From contig JANXBO010000027.1 in the NCBI GenBank assembly GCA_025057575.1, forward strand, positions 1 through 34,100: a stretch of 34,100 nt of DNA. Direction: 5' to 3'. Under the pieces are notes generated by a model. That model had not been told where the DNA came from. It was given only the letters and a program-made list of their open reading frames with translations, and searched no databases. The translations under genes were made by a program, and so were the position numbers. The stretch is from Candidatus Caldisaccharidevorator malaysiensis. GTDB lineage: Bacteria > Armatimonadota > Fervidibacteria > Fervidibacterales > Fervidibacteraceae. Below are positions 1 through 8,729 of the stretch, one piece after another (the first letter of the stretch is position 1; each line of letters starts with the position of its first letter).

Positions 1-717
1 ATATCCTTTGCGTCGGAGAAATTCGTCAGGCAAATCAGAGACCCAGGGAATGACAGGAACAGCGTCTTCGGGCGGTCGGATGTATGTCGTCATCAGGGAT
101 GGTTCGTCGGTGAAAACAGCGCGGAAAAGTCGGCCCAGATTGCCAAACCGCTGGGCATACGCTTGATGGGTCACTTCAATAAATCGTTTAATGGCTTCTT
201 TTTCTAAAATGTTGGGATAGCGCCTTTTTTGATACACATTCTCGGTGCAATGAGTCCCCTCATACATCACCTTGGTCTGCCAGGTCCACTTTCCGGTTGG
301 GTCTTTGACGAGGGCAAGCCCTCTCGCTTCAAATTCCGGTCGTCCTTCAAGAACGAGCCCACCCGCGGCACCGCTGGGGTATCCTTCTTCGTCATACAGC
401 CACAGGTGGAAACCCAGTTTCTTGGCCGCTTCCATACCCCACTGAAATATTCTCCACTGCTCTTCGCTGCGCAGATAGTTGTTGAAGGACACGTTGACGA
501 CCAGACCACCAACGCCTAAGTCTTTCAGGTGAGTCAGTACTTTGAGTCTGACCTCTTCATTGGGGCCCAGTCCGTCAAAGTTATGAATGATCTGCAAGGG
601 ACGGTAGACGGCAGGCGGCTGTTGAAACCAGCGTGCCAAGAAATCATCACGATCTGCAGCCAGACCGACAACCAAGGTGATCACCAAACCAATGGACAAG
701 ACAGACAGATCTCGCAT
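1..717 (-). CDS. GH106-like glycoside hydrolase, N-terminal part (cut by window edge)
   Basis: The visible 239 residues begin with a hydrophobic signal-like stretch (about residues 5-20), then an alpha/beta region with YDEEGYPSGAAGG at 108-120 and FTDEPS at 202-207. This pairing of a D-E-x-G-x-P-S-G loop with a later TDEP strand is typical of alpha-L-rhamnosidase-like (GH106 and relatives) TIM barrels, so a secreted enzyme acting on plant or microbial glycans is likely. The ATG at 717 shares one base with the TGA of the preceding gene (TGATG), so translation is probably coupled. It is the last visible gene of a minus-strand carbohydrate operon. The reading frame is still open at base 1. The substrate cannot be told from this fragment, and the rhamnosidase assignment is by motif resemblance only. 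Confidence 0.75.
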   Translation of the reverse strand, partial: MRDLSVLSIGLVITLVVGLAADRDDFLARWFQQPPAVYRPLQIIHNFDGLGPNEEVRLKVLTHLKDLGVGGLVVNVSFNNYLRSEEQWRIFQWGMEAAKKLGFHLWLYDEEGYPSGAAGGLVLEGRPEFEARGLALVKDPTGKWTWQTKVMYEGTHCTENVYQKRRYPNILEKEAIKRFIEVTHQAYAQRFGNLGRLFRAVFTDEPSLMTTYIRPPEDAVPVIPWVSDLPDEFLRRKGY

Positions 718-2378
718 CACTGACCCCAGACGACTTTGGCAAAATCAGGAACCAGCCCGTACCGGTTTACCCAGGTCGTATACATAAAACCTCTCACTGC
801 TGGGTATTTATCAGCGAGCCGTCGCCAGCGCACCACATCTGTTAAGTCATCGGCATCGTAGTAGCAAGCGATAAGAATTGAAAAACCTTGTTCGGAGAAA
901 AACTTCAGACTCTCCTCCCTTGGCTCGCCGCCCCAAACCGCGATGATTAAGTCCTTTGGGATAAAATTCCAGGAGCCTGTGTAGTCACCGTTTACGAGAT
1001 AATAGTTTGGGCGAGCGTTATGGTTAGGATCCAGCATATCGGACCAGATGTAAATCCGTGCCTTGGGACTGTGCCGCCTCAGAATCGCCACCTGACGGCT
1101 GATGCAATGACCTAAGAGTTGAGCCATATCAGCACCTTCGCAACGACGACAGGTCCCACCCATCCGCACCTCATCCATATTGAGGATAAAAGCGTCTGGG
1201 GAAAGGTATTTGTGAAGCAGTTCGGCTTCGTGCTCCCATATCCGGTAGACTTCTTCCTCTCCCATACAAACGGTCACTTGACTTTCGTGGATGACCATCG
1301 GGTGGAACCAACTGACCCGTAGTTTTTGACCCTCACGAATCCTGCCGTTGGGACGGATCTTTATGACTGGGGAGGGACGATCTATGTTCCAAAATGAGAA
1401 CCCTTGATCCACCAGGCGGTCGTAATCCTTGCCCTCTTGATACACTACCTGTCCGTCTTCACTCTTAACAGTTACAGGGGTCCCATCTCTCTGGAGCACA
1501 TTAATGGGACCTACTTCCTCAATGGTCCAATCGTCAAGCCAGAAGCGTCCTTCTCGACCACCCCATAGCCCGGCATACAACCGAATCGTTGAAAACTCGA
1601 GGCTGTTGAAGAGCATAACCAGTTTAGTCCAGTCCTGGGTCTCTGCGATGGGGAAGGTTTTGGGGGCTAAGTTTCGGTCGTCCACAAGCGCCACAATCTG
1701 AAAGTTCTCTTTCGGTTTGAGACCCTCCGTTTTGACCCAAAGGGACACTTTATAGCAGCGGTAGGGATGCACTTTCACCTCCTGCATCACCCGGGCGTTT
1801 CCATAGGGATGGGCCAAAAAGTTCTCAAACCGCAAGGATGCCGCACCGCTACGGTATATTCTTGTGTCGGCAAAACTCATCACACTTGGTTCATCGTGAA
1901 AGGCAAATCCTTTCATTCTGTTTCCTTCAAATTCCTCAAAGCTGCCGTTAAGAATACTCACGGGTGGATCCGCTTGGTGATGCGCCTGATCCCCTTTTAC
2001 CACAAACAAAGCGTCCCGAACAGGCAATCCCTCTGCTAAATGAAGATTGTGCGAAAGAATTCCTCCTCCATAGCCAACGGAAAAGACGGCAGGAATTAAT
2101 TGCAGACGCAGTCGTTTGCAGTCCTCACGAATTTGAGCGAGACGCTGGAAGAAAGATTTGTCTCTTTTGCACAGCACATCCAGACCCGCTGACAGGACAA
2201 TACCGTTGTAACCATTTTTGGCGCTTGTCCGAAGGAGAGGTCGGATCTGGTCCAGATCCGTGTCCGAGTTTAGGCTCCATCCAAAGATCCACAGAAACCG
2301 ATCGGGCAAAGGACTCAGCGACGATAAGGACACAACGACCATTAGGAGTAGAAGAACGACGAGCGCCCCTTTAAGCAT
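717..2378 (-). CDS. secreted TIM-barrel glycosidase-like protein with inserted jelly-roll domain
   Basis: The 553-residue product starts with MLKG and a very hydrophobic segment (signal peptide or N-terminal anchor, about residues 3-22). Barrel-like strands follow to about residue 115 (GYNGIVLSAG; LQLIPAVFSVGYGG). A beta-sandwich resembling CBM4/9-type modules occupies about 143-292 (NGSFEEF at its start, FWLDDWTI at its end). Barrel elements then resume, with the acidic motif LNMDEVRMGG near 399-408 followed by CRRC. Such D-E pairs at a strand end are typical of hexosaminidase-like and related glycosidases, but no family is certain. ATG 2378 is preferred over a GTG 12 bases upstream because GGTGGAG lies 6 bases before it. 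The start lies 22 bases after the upstream stop, in the same operon. Confidence 0.72.
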   Translation of the reverse strand: MLKGALVVLLLLMVVVSLSSLSPLPDRFLWIFGWSLNSDTDLDQIRPLLRTSAKNGYNGIVLSAGLDVLCKRDKSFFQRLAQIREDCKRLRLQLIPAVFSVGYGGGILSHNLHLAEGLPVRDALFVVKGDQAHHQADPPVSILNGSFEEFEGNRMKGFAFHDEPSVMSFADTRIYRSGAASLRFENFLAHPYGNARVMQEVKVHPYRCYKVSLWVKTEGLKPKENFQIVALVDDRNLAPKTFPIAETQDWTKLVMLFNSLEFSTIRLYAGLWGGREGRFWLDDWTIEEVGPINVLQRDGTPVTVKSEDGQVVYQEGKDYDRLVDQGFSFWNIDRPSPVIKIRPNGRIREGQKLRVSWFHPMVIHESQVTVCMGEEEVYRIWEHEAELLHKYLSPDAFILNMDEVRMGGTCRRCEGADMAQLLGHCISRQVAILRRHSPKARIYIWSDMLDPNHNARPNYYLVNGDYTGSWNFIPKDLIIAVWGGEPREESLKFFSEQGFSILIACYYDADDLTDVVRWRRLADKYPAVRGFMYTTWVNRYGLVPDFAKVVWGQ

Positions 2379-2400
2379 CGCTATCTCCACCCTTTAATGA

Positions 2401-3501
2401 TCACCGTTCCGGATCGTAGGACGGTATTTTCAACTGTTCCCCGTCTCGGAGAGCCGATTGATGAGCGACGATCCCCGGCACGGTCATCGCCAAGGCTTCA
2501 TAAATGTCAATGGCGGGTGACCGTTCGTTGATCAGAGCGTCAATGAATTCGTGAACCAAAAACGGATGGGAACCATCGTGACCACTTTCATAGCGCAATC
2601 CCTCTGGTAACATTTCGCTCTTCCACCACTGCGGCTGCTCGTAAGGTTCTACTACATAGGAGGAATCTTCTTGCCGAACGATAATGGGACCCAGACCGTT
2701 AGGATGAGAGCCAAAGAGGCTCATTTTTTCACCATACCACTGACCCCGTTCGCATCCTCTCATCGCCCCGTGCCAGAAAACGCACACTCGGAACGTATGC
2801 CCTTGATCCGTGTGAAAGAGAGCCGTTTCGTTTAGGAAAGGGTTGTTGTAAGGGTTGGGCTGGTAGGTAATGTCTTTGGGTCCCCAGCCGAGGGCACTGA
2901 CCGATGTCAGCCGCTCCTTGGTCACACCGACCAGATAGGCAGTGCAATGGGTGATGTAAAGCATTGGAGGATAAGCGTAGCGCCAAGTGGGTTTCTCGTC
3001 TCTACCCCACCAGAGGACATCTAAGCCGGGGTGATGGTATTCGGCTTCTGAATAAAAAATTTCGCCGAACTTGCCCTCCTGGTAGAACTTTCGGGCGGAT
3101 ATAACAATTTGGTGGTAATAACTGGTCTCCGCCATCATATAGGTCAAGCCGGTCCTTTTTACTGTTTCCAGGAGCGCCTCTGCCTCCTCAATGGTCAAAG
3201 CGGCAGGGACAGCACAGAAGACGCTCTTGCCTGCCTTGAGACAGGCGATCGCATCTCTTGCATGGTTAGGTGCGGGTGTAAAAAGGGCGACGGCATCTAC
3301 TTGGGGATCTTTTAACATCTCTTCAAGGGACTCATAAGCGGTGGGGCACTGGTAGACATTTTGAAGGTGCCGGCGTCTTTCGGGAATGAGGTCGGCAACG
3401 GCAGCCACCTGGCAATGGGGATGGCGGTGCCAGTAAAAGGCCGCTCCAAACCCCCCGCCGACTACACCCATCCGAATGATTGGCTCTTTCTTATCCGTCA
3501 C
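2401..3501 (-). CDS. Gfo/Idh/MocA-family oxidoreductase
   Basis: The 366-residue protein has an N-terminal Rossmann fold with GVVGGGFG (12-19) and AAVADLIPER as the second strand, as expected for an NAD(P)-dependent sugar or inositol dehydrogenase. A C-terminal substrate domain contains GHDGSHPFLVHEFIDAL. The usual E-K-P signature, whose lysine takes part in catalysis, reads A-V-P here (97-99, in FCAVPAALT), so the standard catalytic lysine is missing. Other members with VPAALT-type sequences exist, and their reactions are mostly unknown. The GTG start overlaps the preceding TGA by four bases (GTGA), with AAGGAGAGG upstream. Lying between glycosidase-like genes, it probably modifies a released sugar or assists oxidative glycoside cleavage; this is inference. 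Confidence 0.88.
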   Translation of the reverse strand: MTDKKEPIIRMGVVGGGFGAAFYWHRHPHCQVAAVADLIPERRRHLQNVYQCPTAYESLEEMLKDPQVDAVALFTPAPNHARDAIACLKAGKSVFCAVPAALTIEEAEALLETVKRTGLTYMMAETSYYHQIVISARKFYQEGKFGEIFYSEAEYHHPGLDVLWWGRDEKPTWRYAYPPMLYITHCTAYLVGVTKERLTSVSALGWGPKDITYQPNPYNNPFLNETALFHTDQGHTFRVCVFWHGAMRGCERGQWYGEKMSLFGSHPNGLGPIIVRQEDSSYVVEPYEQPQWWKSEMLPEGLRYESGHDGSHPFLVHEFIDALINERSPAIDIYEALAMTVPGIVAHQSALRDGEQLKIPSYDPER

Positions 3502-6137
3502 TTCTTTTTCCTCTCCTTTTCTTCATTGACAAAACCTTTGGGACCGATTTTCTCAAAGGGGATTGGCTCAAAACCCAGCCGATAGGCAGGAGATTCGGGA
3601 CGCAAACGAAAATCATTTTGTTTTGGAGCGATGAATAGGGGATCTGCTACCAAACTGTTTTGATCAAAACCGGCTTCTCGCCACGCAGTCAGATTACCTT
3701 CGGGAGTTACCCGATCGCTTAGTTCCTCCAGGTTTCCTTCCGTGCACCAAAAAATATTGCGATCGCACTCTTTCAACCGATGCCTCCCCCAGGTTTGGGC
3801 CCAACTGTAGAACAAGATCGTTTGCTTTTTATCATAGTAGAAGATGTTCTTCCTAATGATATTGCCGACCATAAATTCGTCGCGAGGCTGAAAAGTGAAC
3901 TGTCTTTCCAGACCGCCAACAAAGATGTTGTTCTCTATCACGTTATTTCTGCCCCCGTGAATGCAGACGGCACCCAGGACGGTTCCGATGACCACATTTC
4001 CATAGACAAGTGTCCCGCTGCTGTAATCGTCCAGGTAAATGCCCCAGGTGAAGTAAGGCGAGAGAAAAGAACCGTCATAGGTAGTCCCCAATCCGACCAC
4101 ATTTCGGATAAAGTTCCAGCGGATCACGTTACCGCTGTCCTGCTGATCCCGTCCCAGGGTCTCAATGGCTCCCGTGTCATTCGTTTCCAGGTTGGTGTCT
4201 ATCAACTCGTTATACTCCACGATATTGTTGTGGGAGTAAAAATTCGGGTCTAAAGACTTTAGAGAAATACCGTAGCGGGGGACCCGTTCAATGCGGTTAT
4301 GGGCGATCCGATTTCCACTACCGCTGATGACATACACCCCGGCAACATGTTTGTAAATCTGACCGAGGTCGGACATTTCGTTGGCAGCGATCAGATTATG
4401 TTTGGGTTGGGTAGCGGTGTTACCCATTAGGACGACACCGCCCTGCCCCAGCGCCTTCATCCTATTGCCGATGATCTTATTGTGTTCGCTGCGTTCGTCT
4501 AACCGGACGGCATAGCCGCCCAGACCTTCAAAGGTGCAATCGGACACGATGCAGTGCCGCGCTCCTGTCATCCAGATAGCAGCATCGGCAGGATCGTAGT
4601 AACCACCCGGTGCGGTGTAGGTCGTGTCCCGAAAGGTCAAGCCCTGAATGTAAATATGCTCCACCCATTGTCCTTTCTGCGGATTACCTTTCAAATGGAT
4701 CAATCGGTCCAGGATGGCGGCGACGGTGGTTATTTGTGGGAAATCCGGTTCGTCAGCCCAATAAGTGATGTTCCCAGTTTGTGGATCCCAAAACCACTCC
4801 CCTGGTGCGTCAAGGGCTTCTGGGACGTTGGCGATATAAAAACGGTTGCCTGGACGGATGTCCTGCTCACATTGGACCAAGAGGGTATGACGATCGGGAT
4901 CAACACCCTTGACATCTACAATGGCATTGACCCAACCCCAAGCAGGGAAAATGTGGACCTGCGCGCCCTTCCAATCTTTCCATTTGGGAAGGTCTGCGGG
5001 TTTCAAGGTAATCCTTTCGGGATTGCCAGGCAGAGCACCCCTTTCAACGGATACTTCTTTTCCTATGGCGCGGTCGCAGGCTTCGGCTTGGATCAAGATG
5101 AGATGTTTGCCCGGTGCGACTGGGTCGCATTCGTATTGACCCCACCATCCGATGAGGCGGATGGCTTGCTCAGGGTTCCAATTCTCGTCGTCCGTCAGGC
5201 AGAAGGCATCCAGGTTCAACCCTCCGCCCGCATCGTTTTCCCAAATGAGGACCTGGTCGCCCGCCGAAAGGGGCAGAGTCGCGGACAGGACCCACCGAAA
5301 GGAACCCCAGCCTCCGGTATCGGGTAAGTTATTCAGGGGAACTTTTGGTCCGTCACCCACCCTCAGACTTGTCCGTCCCCCCATATCAGGGACATTGTAG
5401 GTGCTCATATGGTGGCTATAGCGGACCCAAACTCGGTAAGTTCCCGATGCGGGCACGCGGATGGTCCATTCCAGGCGGTCGCCTTTGTGGTGAATGTTCC
5501 CGACGCCGCTATTAAAGACGCCCCTTTCCCAGGGTGCGCCCCACCACTGAGCGAAAAGCCAACCCTTCTTGATGGGGTCGTTGGGATCTTCGTTGGGATA
5601 GCGGGCAGGTGTAGCCCACCGATCGCCCACGCGAAGAATCCTTATGGGACCAGGTAGACTGCTAAGGGACGGTCCCTGAGCGGTCCAAAGGTTTCCTCTT
5701 TTCGTCCACTTGTTGATGGAAACGCCGCCGCTCAAAACTGCCGTCCCTGCCTTCGCTGCCCGAATGATTAAGGGTCCAAACTCGGTCCCACTATCCTCAG
5801 GACGGATGACCAATGGCTCTTTTAGGTAGTAAGTCCCGGGGCGCAAGACAATCGTGAAGGGGCGCTTCTTCTGGACTGCTTTGACTTTTCGCCACTCGTC
5901 CAGGGCTCGGGAAAGGGTTCGGAAGGGACCGTCTGTGCGGGATCGGTTGGGGGAGGAGCGGGTGCCCGACCAACGATCATTGCCGTCAGGGGACACATAG
6001 ACGACGGGACCATCATCTCTCTTTTGCGAGGATGGGAAAGACAAAGCCACAGCCACCACTCCCGAAAGGCACAGGATCACCATCCACAGCGCCGTTGCCG
6101 GCGCCCAACTTCTTTTTCTCTTTCCAAGCCTCTTCAT
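3498..6137 (-). CDS. secreted right-handed parallel beta-helix protein (GH141-like) with CBM-like insert
   Basis: The 879-residue protein starts with a signal peptide (basic MKRLGKRKRSW, then hydrophobic to about residue 37). VYVSPDGNDRWSGT and DGPFRTLSRAL follow, the entry motif of secreted beta-helix carbohydrate enzymes. RWATPARYPNEDPND near 170-185 recalls GH141-type enzymes. A beta-sandwich insert at about 205-330 (WTIRVPASGTYRVWVRYS; GGWGSFRW; LDAFCLTD) looks like a CBM35/CBM6 or golvesin-type module. From about 480 to 760, repeated N-x-I and G-N-x-I coils (HNKIIGNRM, NRIAHNRIE, NNVIENNIF) form the beta-helix. ATG 6137 is chosen over GTG 6140 because CGGAG lies 7 bases before it. It is the first gene of the four-gene operon. 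The likely role is cleavage of a complex glycan; the linkage is not known. Confidence 0.8.
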   Translation of the reverse strand: MKRLGKRKRSWAPATALWMVILCLSGVVAVALSFPSSQKRDDGPVVYVSPDGNDRWSGTRSSPNRSRTDGPFRTLSRALDEWRKVKAVQKKRPFTIVLRPGTYYLKEPLVIRPEDSGTEFGPLIIRAAKAGTAVLSGGVSINKWTKRGNLWTAQGPSLSSLPGPIRILRVGDRWATPARYPNEDPNDPIKKGWLFAQWWGAPWERGVFNSGVGNIHHKGDRLEWTIRVPASGTYRVWVRYSHHMSTYNVPDMGGRTSLRVGDGPKVPLNNLPDTGGWGSFRWVLSATLPLSAGDQVLIWENDAGGGLNLDAFCLTDDENWNPEQAIRLIGWWGQYECDPVAPGKHLILIQAEACDRAIGKEVSVERGALPGNPERITLKPADLPKWKDWKGAQVHIFPAWGWVNAIVDVKGVDPDRHTLLVQCEQDIRPGNRFYIANVPEALDAPGEWFWDPQTGNITYWADEPDFPQITTVAAILDRLIHLKGNPQKGQWVEHIYIQGLTFRDTTYTAPGGYYDPADAAIWMTGARHCIVSDCTFEGLGGYAVRLDERSEHNKIIGNRMKALGQGGVVLMGNTATQPKHNLIAANEMSDLGQIYKHVAGVYVISGSGNRIAHNRIERVPRYGISLKSLDPNFYSHNNIVEYNELIDTNLETNDTGAIETLGRDQQDSGNVIRWNFIRNVVGLGTTYDGSFLSPYFTWGIYLDDYSSGTLVYGNVVIGTVLGAVCIHGGRNNVIENNIFVGGLERQFTFQPRDEFMVGNIIRKNIFYYDKKQTILFYSWAQTWGRHRLKECDRNIFWCTEGNLEELSDRVTPEGNLTAWREAGFDQNSLVADPLFIAPKQNDFRLRPESPAYRLGFEPIPFEKIGPKGFVNEEKERKKK

Positions 6138-6241
6138 CACAGCGCTCCGTTACGGATTCTGATCATACTTTAAGACAAGTTGGCAAACTCATCTGGTAAG
6201 GGAAACGATCGTCCACAAGAAACGATAGAGATGGCGGGGAG
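6138..6241. promoter_or_regulatory. divergent intergenic region, carbohydrate operon / GT cluster
   Basis: About 100 bases separate the minus-strand carbohydrate operon from the plus-strand glycosyltransferase cluster, so both promoters must lie here or overlap the gene starts. On the minus strand a TTGCCA and a TATGAT are visible but only 13 bases apart, too close for a standard sigma-70 promoter. No convincing operator or hairpin was found. Confidence 0.35.
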
Positions 6242-7489
6242 ATGACCCATTTGGTTCCACAAACGGAGTCCGGCTTAGGGGATGATAAAGGCAAGGGGGT
6301 GCTGCCGGAGAAAGGCGAAGCAACCGAGGTCTCTATCGTGATCCCCTGCCTGAACGAAGAGCGGTCGGTTGGCTTTTGCGTCCGGGAAGCCTTGGAAGCC
6401 TTGTCTCAAATGAATGTCAAGGGAGAAGTGGTCGTGGCAGACAACGGATCCACCGATCGGTCAGCGGAAATTGCCGAAAAGGCAGGGGCACGGGTCGTTC
6501 GGGTGACGGAGAAGGGCTACGGCAATGCGTTGATGGGGGGAATAGAGGCGGCGAAGGGTTCCCTCATCGTGATCGGCGATGGGGATGGTAGTTACGACTT
6601 TCACGATGCCGTCCGACTGATCGGGGAACTAAGGAAGGGCAACGATCTGGTGATCGGGTCCCGGTTTCTGGGTAGGATAGAGAAAGGAGCGATGCCTTGG
6701 ACCAGTCGCTTGGGCAATCCGATTATGACAGGGATCGTCAACCTCCTCTTCGGCACGCACGTCACGGACTCACAGAGCGGAATGAGGTCCTTCACCCGAG
6801 ACGCTTACAGGAAGATGCGCCTTCAAAGCGCAGGAATGGAGTGGGCATCGGAAATGATCATCAAGGCGAGGAAAGCGGGGCTGAAGGTTTCGGAGGTTCC
6901 CATCACTCTTCGCCGGGACCTGAGGGGACGACCGTCCCACCTAAGACCTTTTCGCGACGGCTGGAGACATCTGAAACTGATGCTGACCTACAGCCCGACG
7001 GTTCTCTTTCTATTGCCCGGGTCACTGCTGTTTCTTATCGGGATTTTGTTGATGACCAGTCAATTGCTGGCACCGATGGAGGCTCCTTTTTGGCTCTTTG
7101 GAAGAGTCCGGATGGACTTTCATTGGGCGATTTTGGGCAGTTTGCTGACTCTGGCGGGCTACCAGATTGTTGTTAGCCACTTTTTGGCGAAGGTCTATTC
7201 CGTCAGCCATCGGTTTCAGGAAGAGGATAAGTTGCTCAAGGTCCTTTTTCAGCATCTGCGGACAGAACAAGTGCTCCTCGCTTCGGTGCTGACCTTCCTT
7301 TTAGGATTAACGCTGGACGGGTGGGTCCTTGTTGACTGGCTCCGGAGAGGCTATGGTGCCCTCGTCTCGGGTCATACCCGACTGGTGATCTTCGGGTCCA
7401 CTCTGATGGCGTTGGGGATTCAGTCTTTCTTTAACGCCTTTCTCTTCAGCATCATCAGCGACGCCTACAGGAGGTCCCAGTCCTCTTGA
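6242..7489 (+). CDS. family 2 glycosyltransferase, polyprenyl-phosphate sugar synthase-like, membrane anchored
   Basis: The 415-residue protein has an N-terminal GT-A catalytic domain: VSIVIPCLNEE (30-40), ADNGSTDRS (67-74) and the metal/nucleotide motif GDGDGSYD (112-119), followed by DSQSGMRSF and GMEWASEMI acceptor-side motifs. About four hydrophobic segments follow from roughly residue 250. This matches dolichyl-/polyprenyl-phosphate glycosyltransferases that load a sugar on a lipid carrier at the inner face of the membrane. Such lipid-linked sugars can serve GT39/GT-C enzymes, one of which may be encoded at 9837-11252. The start is uncertain: ATG 6242 has GGGGAG immediately before it, and an in-frame GTG at 6299 would still leave the catalytic domain whole. 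It is followed after 31 bases by a GT4 gene on the same strand. Confidence 0.87.
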   Translation: MTHLVPQTESGLGDDKGKGVLPEKGEATEVSIVIPCLNEERSVGFCVREALEALSQMNVKGEVVVADNGSTDRSAEIAEKAGARVVRVTEKGYGNALMGGIEAAKGSLIVIGDGDGSYDFHDAVRLIGELRKGNDLVIGSRFLGRIEKGAMPWTSRLGNPIMTGIVNLLFGTHVTDSQSGMRSFTRDAYRKMRLQSAGMEWASEMIIKARKAGLKVSEVPITLRRDLRGRPSHLRPFRDGWRHLKLMLTYSPTVLFLLPGSLLFLIGILLMTSQLLAPMEAPFWLFGRVRMDFHWAILGSLLTLAGYQIVVSHFLAKVYSVSHRFQEEDKLLKVLFQHLRTEQVLLASVLTFLLGLTLDGWVLVDWLRRGYGALVSGHTRLVIFGSTLMALGIQSFFNAFLFSIISDAYRRSQSS

Positions 7490-7520
7490 GAGAAAGGAGC
7501 AAGAGGCTGGGGAATGGGCG

Positions 7521-8636
7521 ATGAAAATTCTTATGGTCTGCCACTACACCTTGCCCCACATCGGAGGTATTGAGATAGTGGTGGACCATCTGGCACGGGG
7601 ATTAGCCAAAAGGGGTCATTTAGTTTGGGTGCTGTCGTCCCGTGCCGGACAGCCTTTCTACGAAGAAAGGGAGGCAGTCAGTTACTTCAGGGTCACTTCT
7701 TGGGACCTTACGGAGCCCTATGGAGTGGCTTATCCGGTCTTTCATCCTCATTTAGTCCCGTTACTAATGAGGCTGGTCCGCCAGACAGACATCGTCCACT
7801 GTCACGGGTATTTCTACCAGTCGTCCTTTATCGCCCTGATGGTGGCGAAAGTTTTGAAAAAGCCAACTGTTCTGACGGAACATGCCGGTCTGATCCCCTA
7901 TCAGTCTCCCTTCTGGTTGGTGGCGGGAACCATTGAGCGAATGATCGGACGGCTTGCCGTCCGTCTGTCCAGTCGGATCACTGCCGTCAGCAAGACCGTC
8001 GCTGCCGACCTGAAGAAATTGGTGCCGGACAAGGAAGTAACAGTGATCGGACTTGGGGTCAACCTGGGCTGGTTTCAGCCGCTGGAGGCAGAGCAAAAGA
8101 AAGCACTTCGGGCACAACTGGGTTGGGACGAGAGACCAAAGGTGCTTTATGTGGGTTCCACAAAAGCGCGCAAACGAATAGACCTCTTGCTGAACGCTCG
8201 TGATCCTTCCTTTGACCTGATCCTGTGCGGGTCTGACTTCTCACCAAATTTTGCTTCGGATTCTCACATCCTTATTTATCCTGGGTTGCCGCAGCCGTCT
8301 TTGGTGCGGCTCTATCAAGCAGCGGACCTGTTTGTTCTTCCCTCCCAATGGGAGACCTTCTCTTTAGCGACCTGCGAAGCCCTTGCCTGCGGTCTGCCGG
8401 TCATCTTGACATCCAATCTAAAGGACCTGGACGTAGCCCGTTCGGGTCTCATCCGTTTTGCTGATTCCGATCCAGAGGCGCTTCGCCAAGTCATCCAGCA
8501 AACTCTTACCGATAAACAGTGGTGCCAATATGTCTCGCAGGCTGGACCAAAATGGGTAAGAAGAAATTATGATTGGAACACTGTTGTGGACCGCTATCTT
8601 CTTGTCTACCAAGAAGCCAAGATTCCAGCACGCTGA
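7521..8636 (+). CDS. family 4 glycosyltransferase
   Basis: The 371-residue GT-B-fold retaining glycosyltransferase shows the N-terminal acceptor loop HIGGIE (13-18), ILMVCHY as the first strand, and the C-terminal nucleotide-sugar domain with LYVGSTKARKRID and the E-x7-E region WETFSLATCEALACGLPV. Length and domain order are normal for GT4. No signal or membrane segment is seen, so it should act in the cytoplasm at the membrane face. It sits between a GT2 and an FkbM methyltransferase gene, consistent with assembling an exopolysaccharide, lipopolysaccharide-type or S-layer glycan. The donor and acceptor sugars cannot be read from sequence. GGGGAATGGGCG precedes the ATG. Confidence 0.9.
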   Translation: MKILMVCHYTLPHIGGIEIVVDHLARGLAKRGHLVWVLSSRAGQPFYEEREAVSYFRVTSWDLTEPYGVAYPVFHPHLVPLLMRLVRQTDIVHCHGYFYQSSFIALMVAKVLKKPTVLTEHAGLIPYQSPFWLVAGTIERMIGRLAVRLSSRITAVSKTVAADLKKLVPDKEVTVIGLGVNLGWFQPLEAEQKKALRAQLGWDERPKVLYVGSTKARKRIDLLLNARDPSFDLILCGSDFSPNFASDSHILIYPGLPQPSLVRLYQAADLFVLPSQWETFSLATCEALACGLPVILTSNLKDLDVARSGLIRFADSDPEALRQVIQQTLTDKQWCQYVSQAGPKWVRRNYDWNTVVDRYLLVYQEAKIPAR

Positions 8637-8729
8637 GGGTATCCGTTCTATATGCCTTACCCTGTCAGCCTTAGGATTAAGAAAAGCAAACGGTGAGCAA
8701 AGAAGTAGTAGGAGGTTGGAAAAAAGCGG

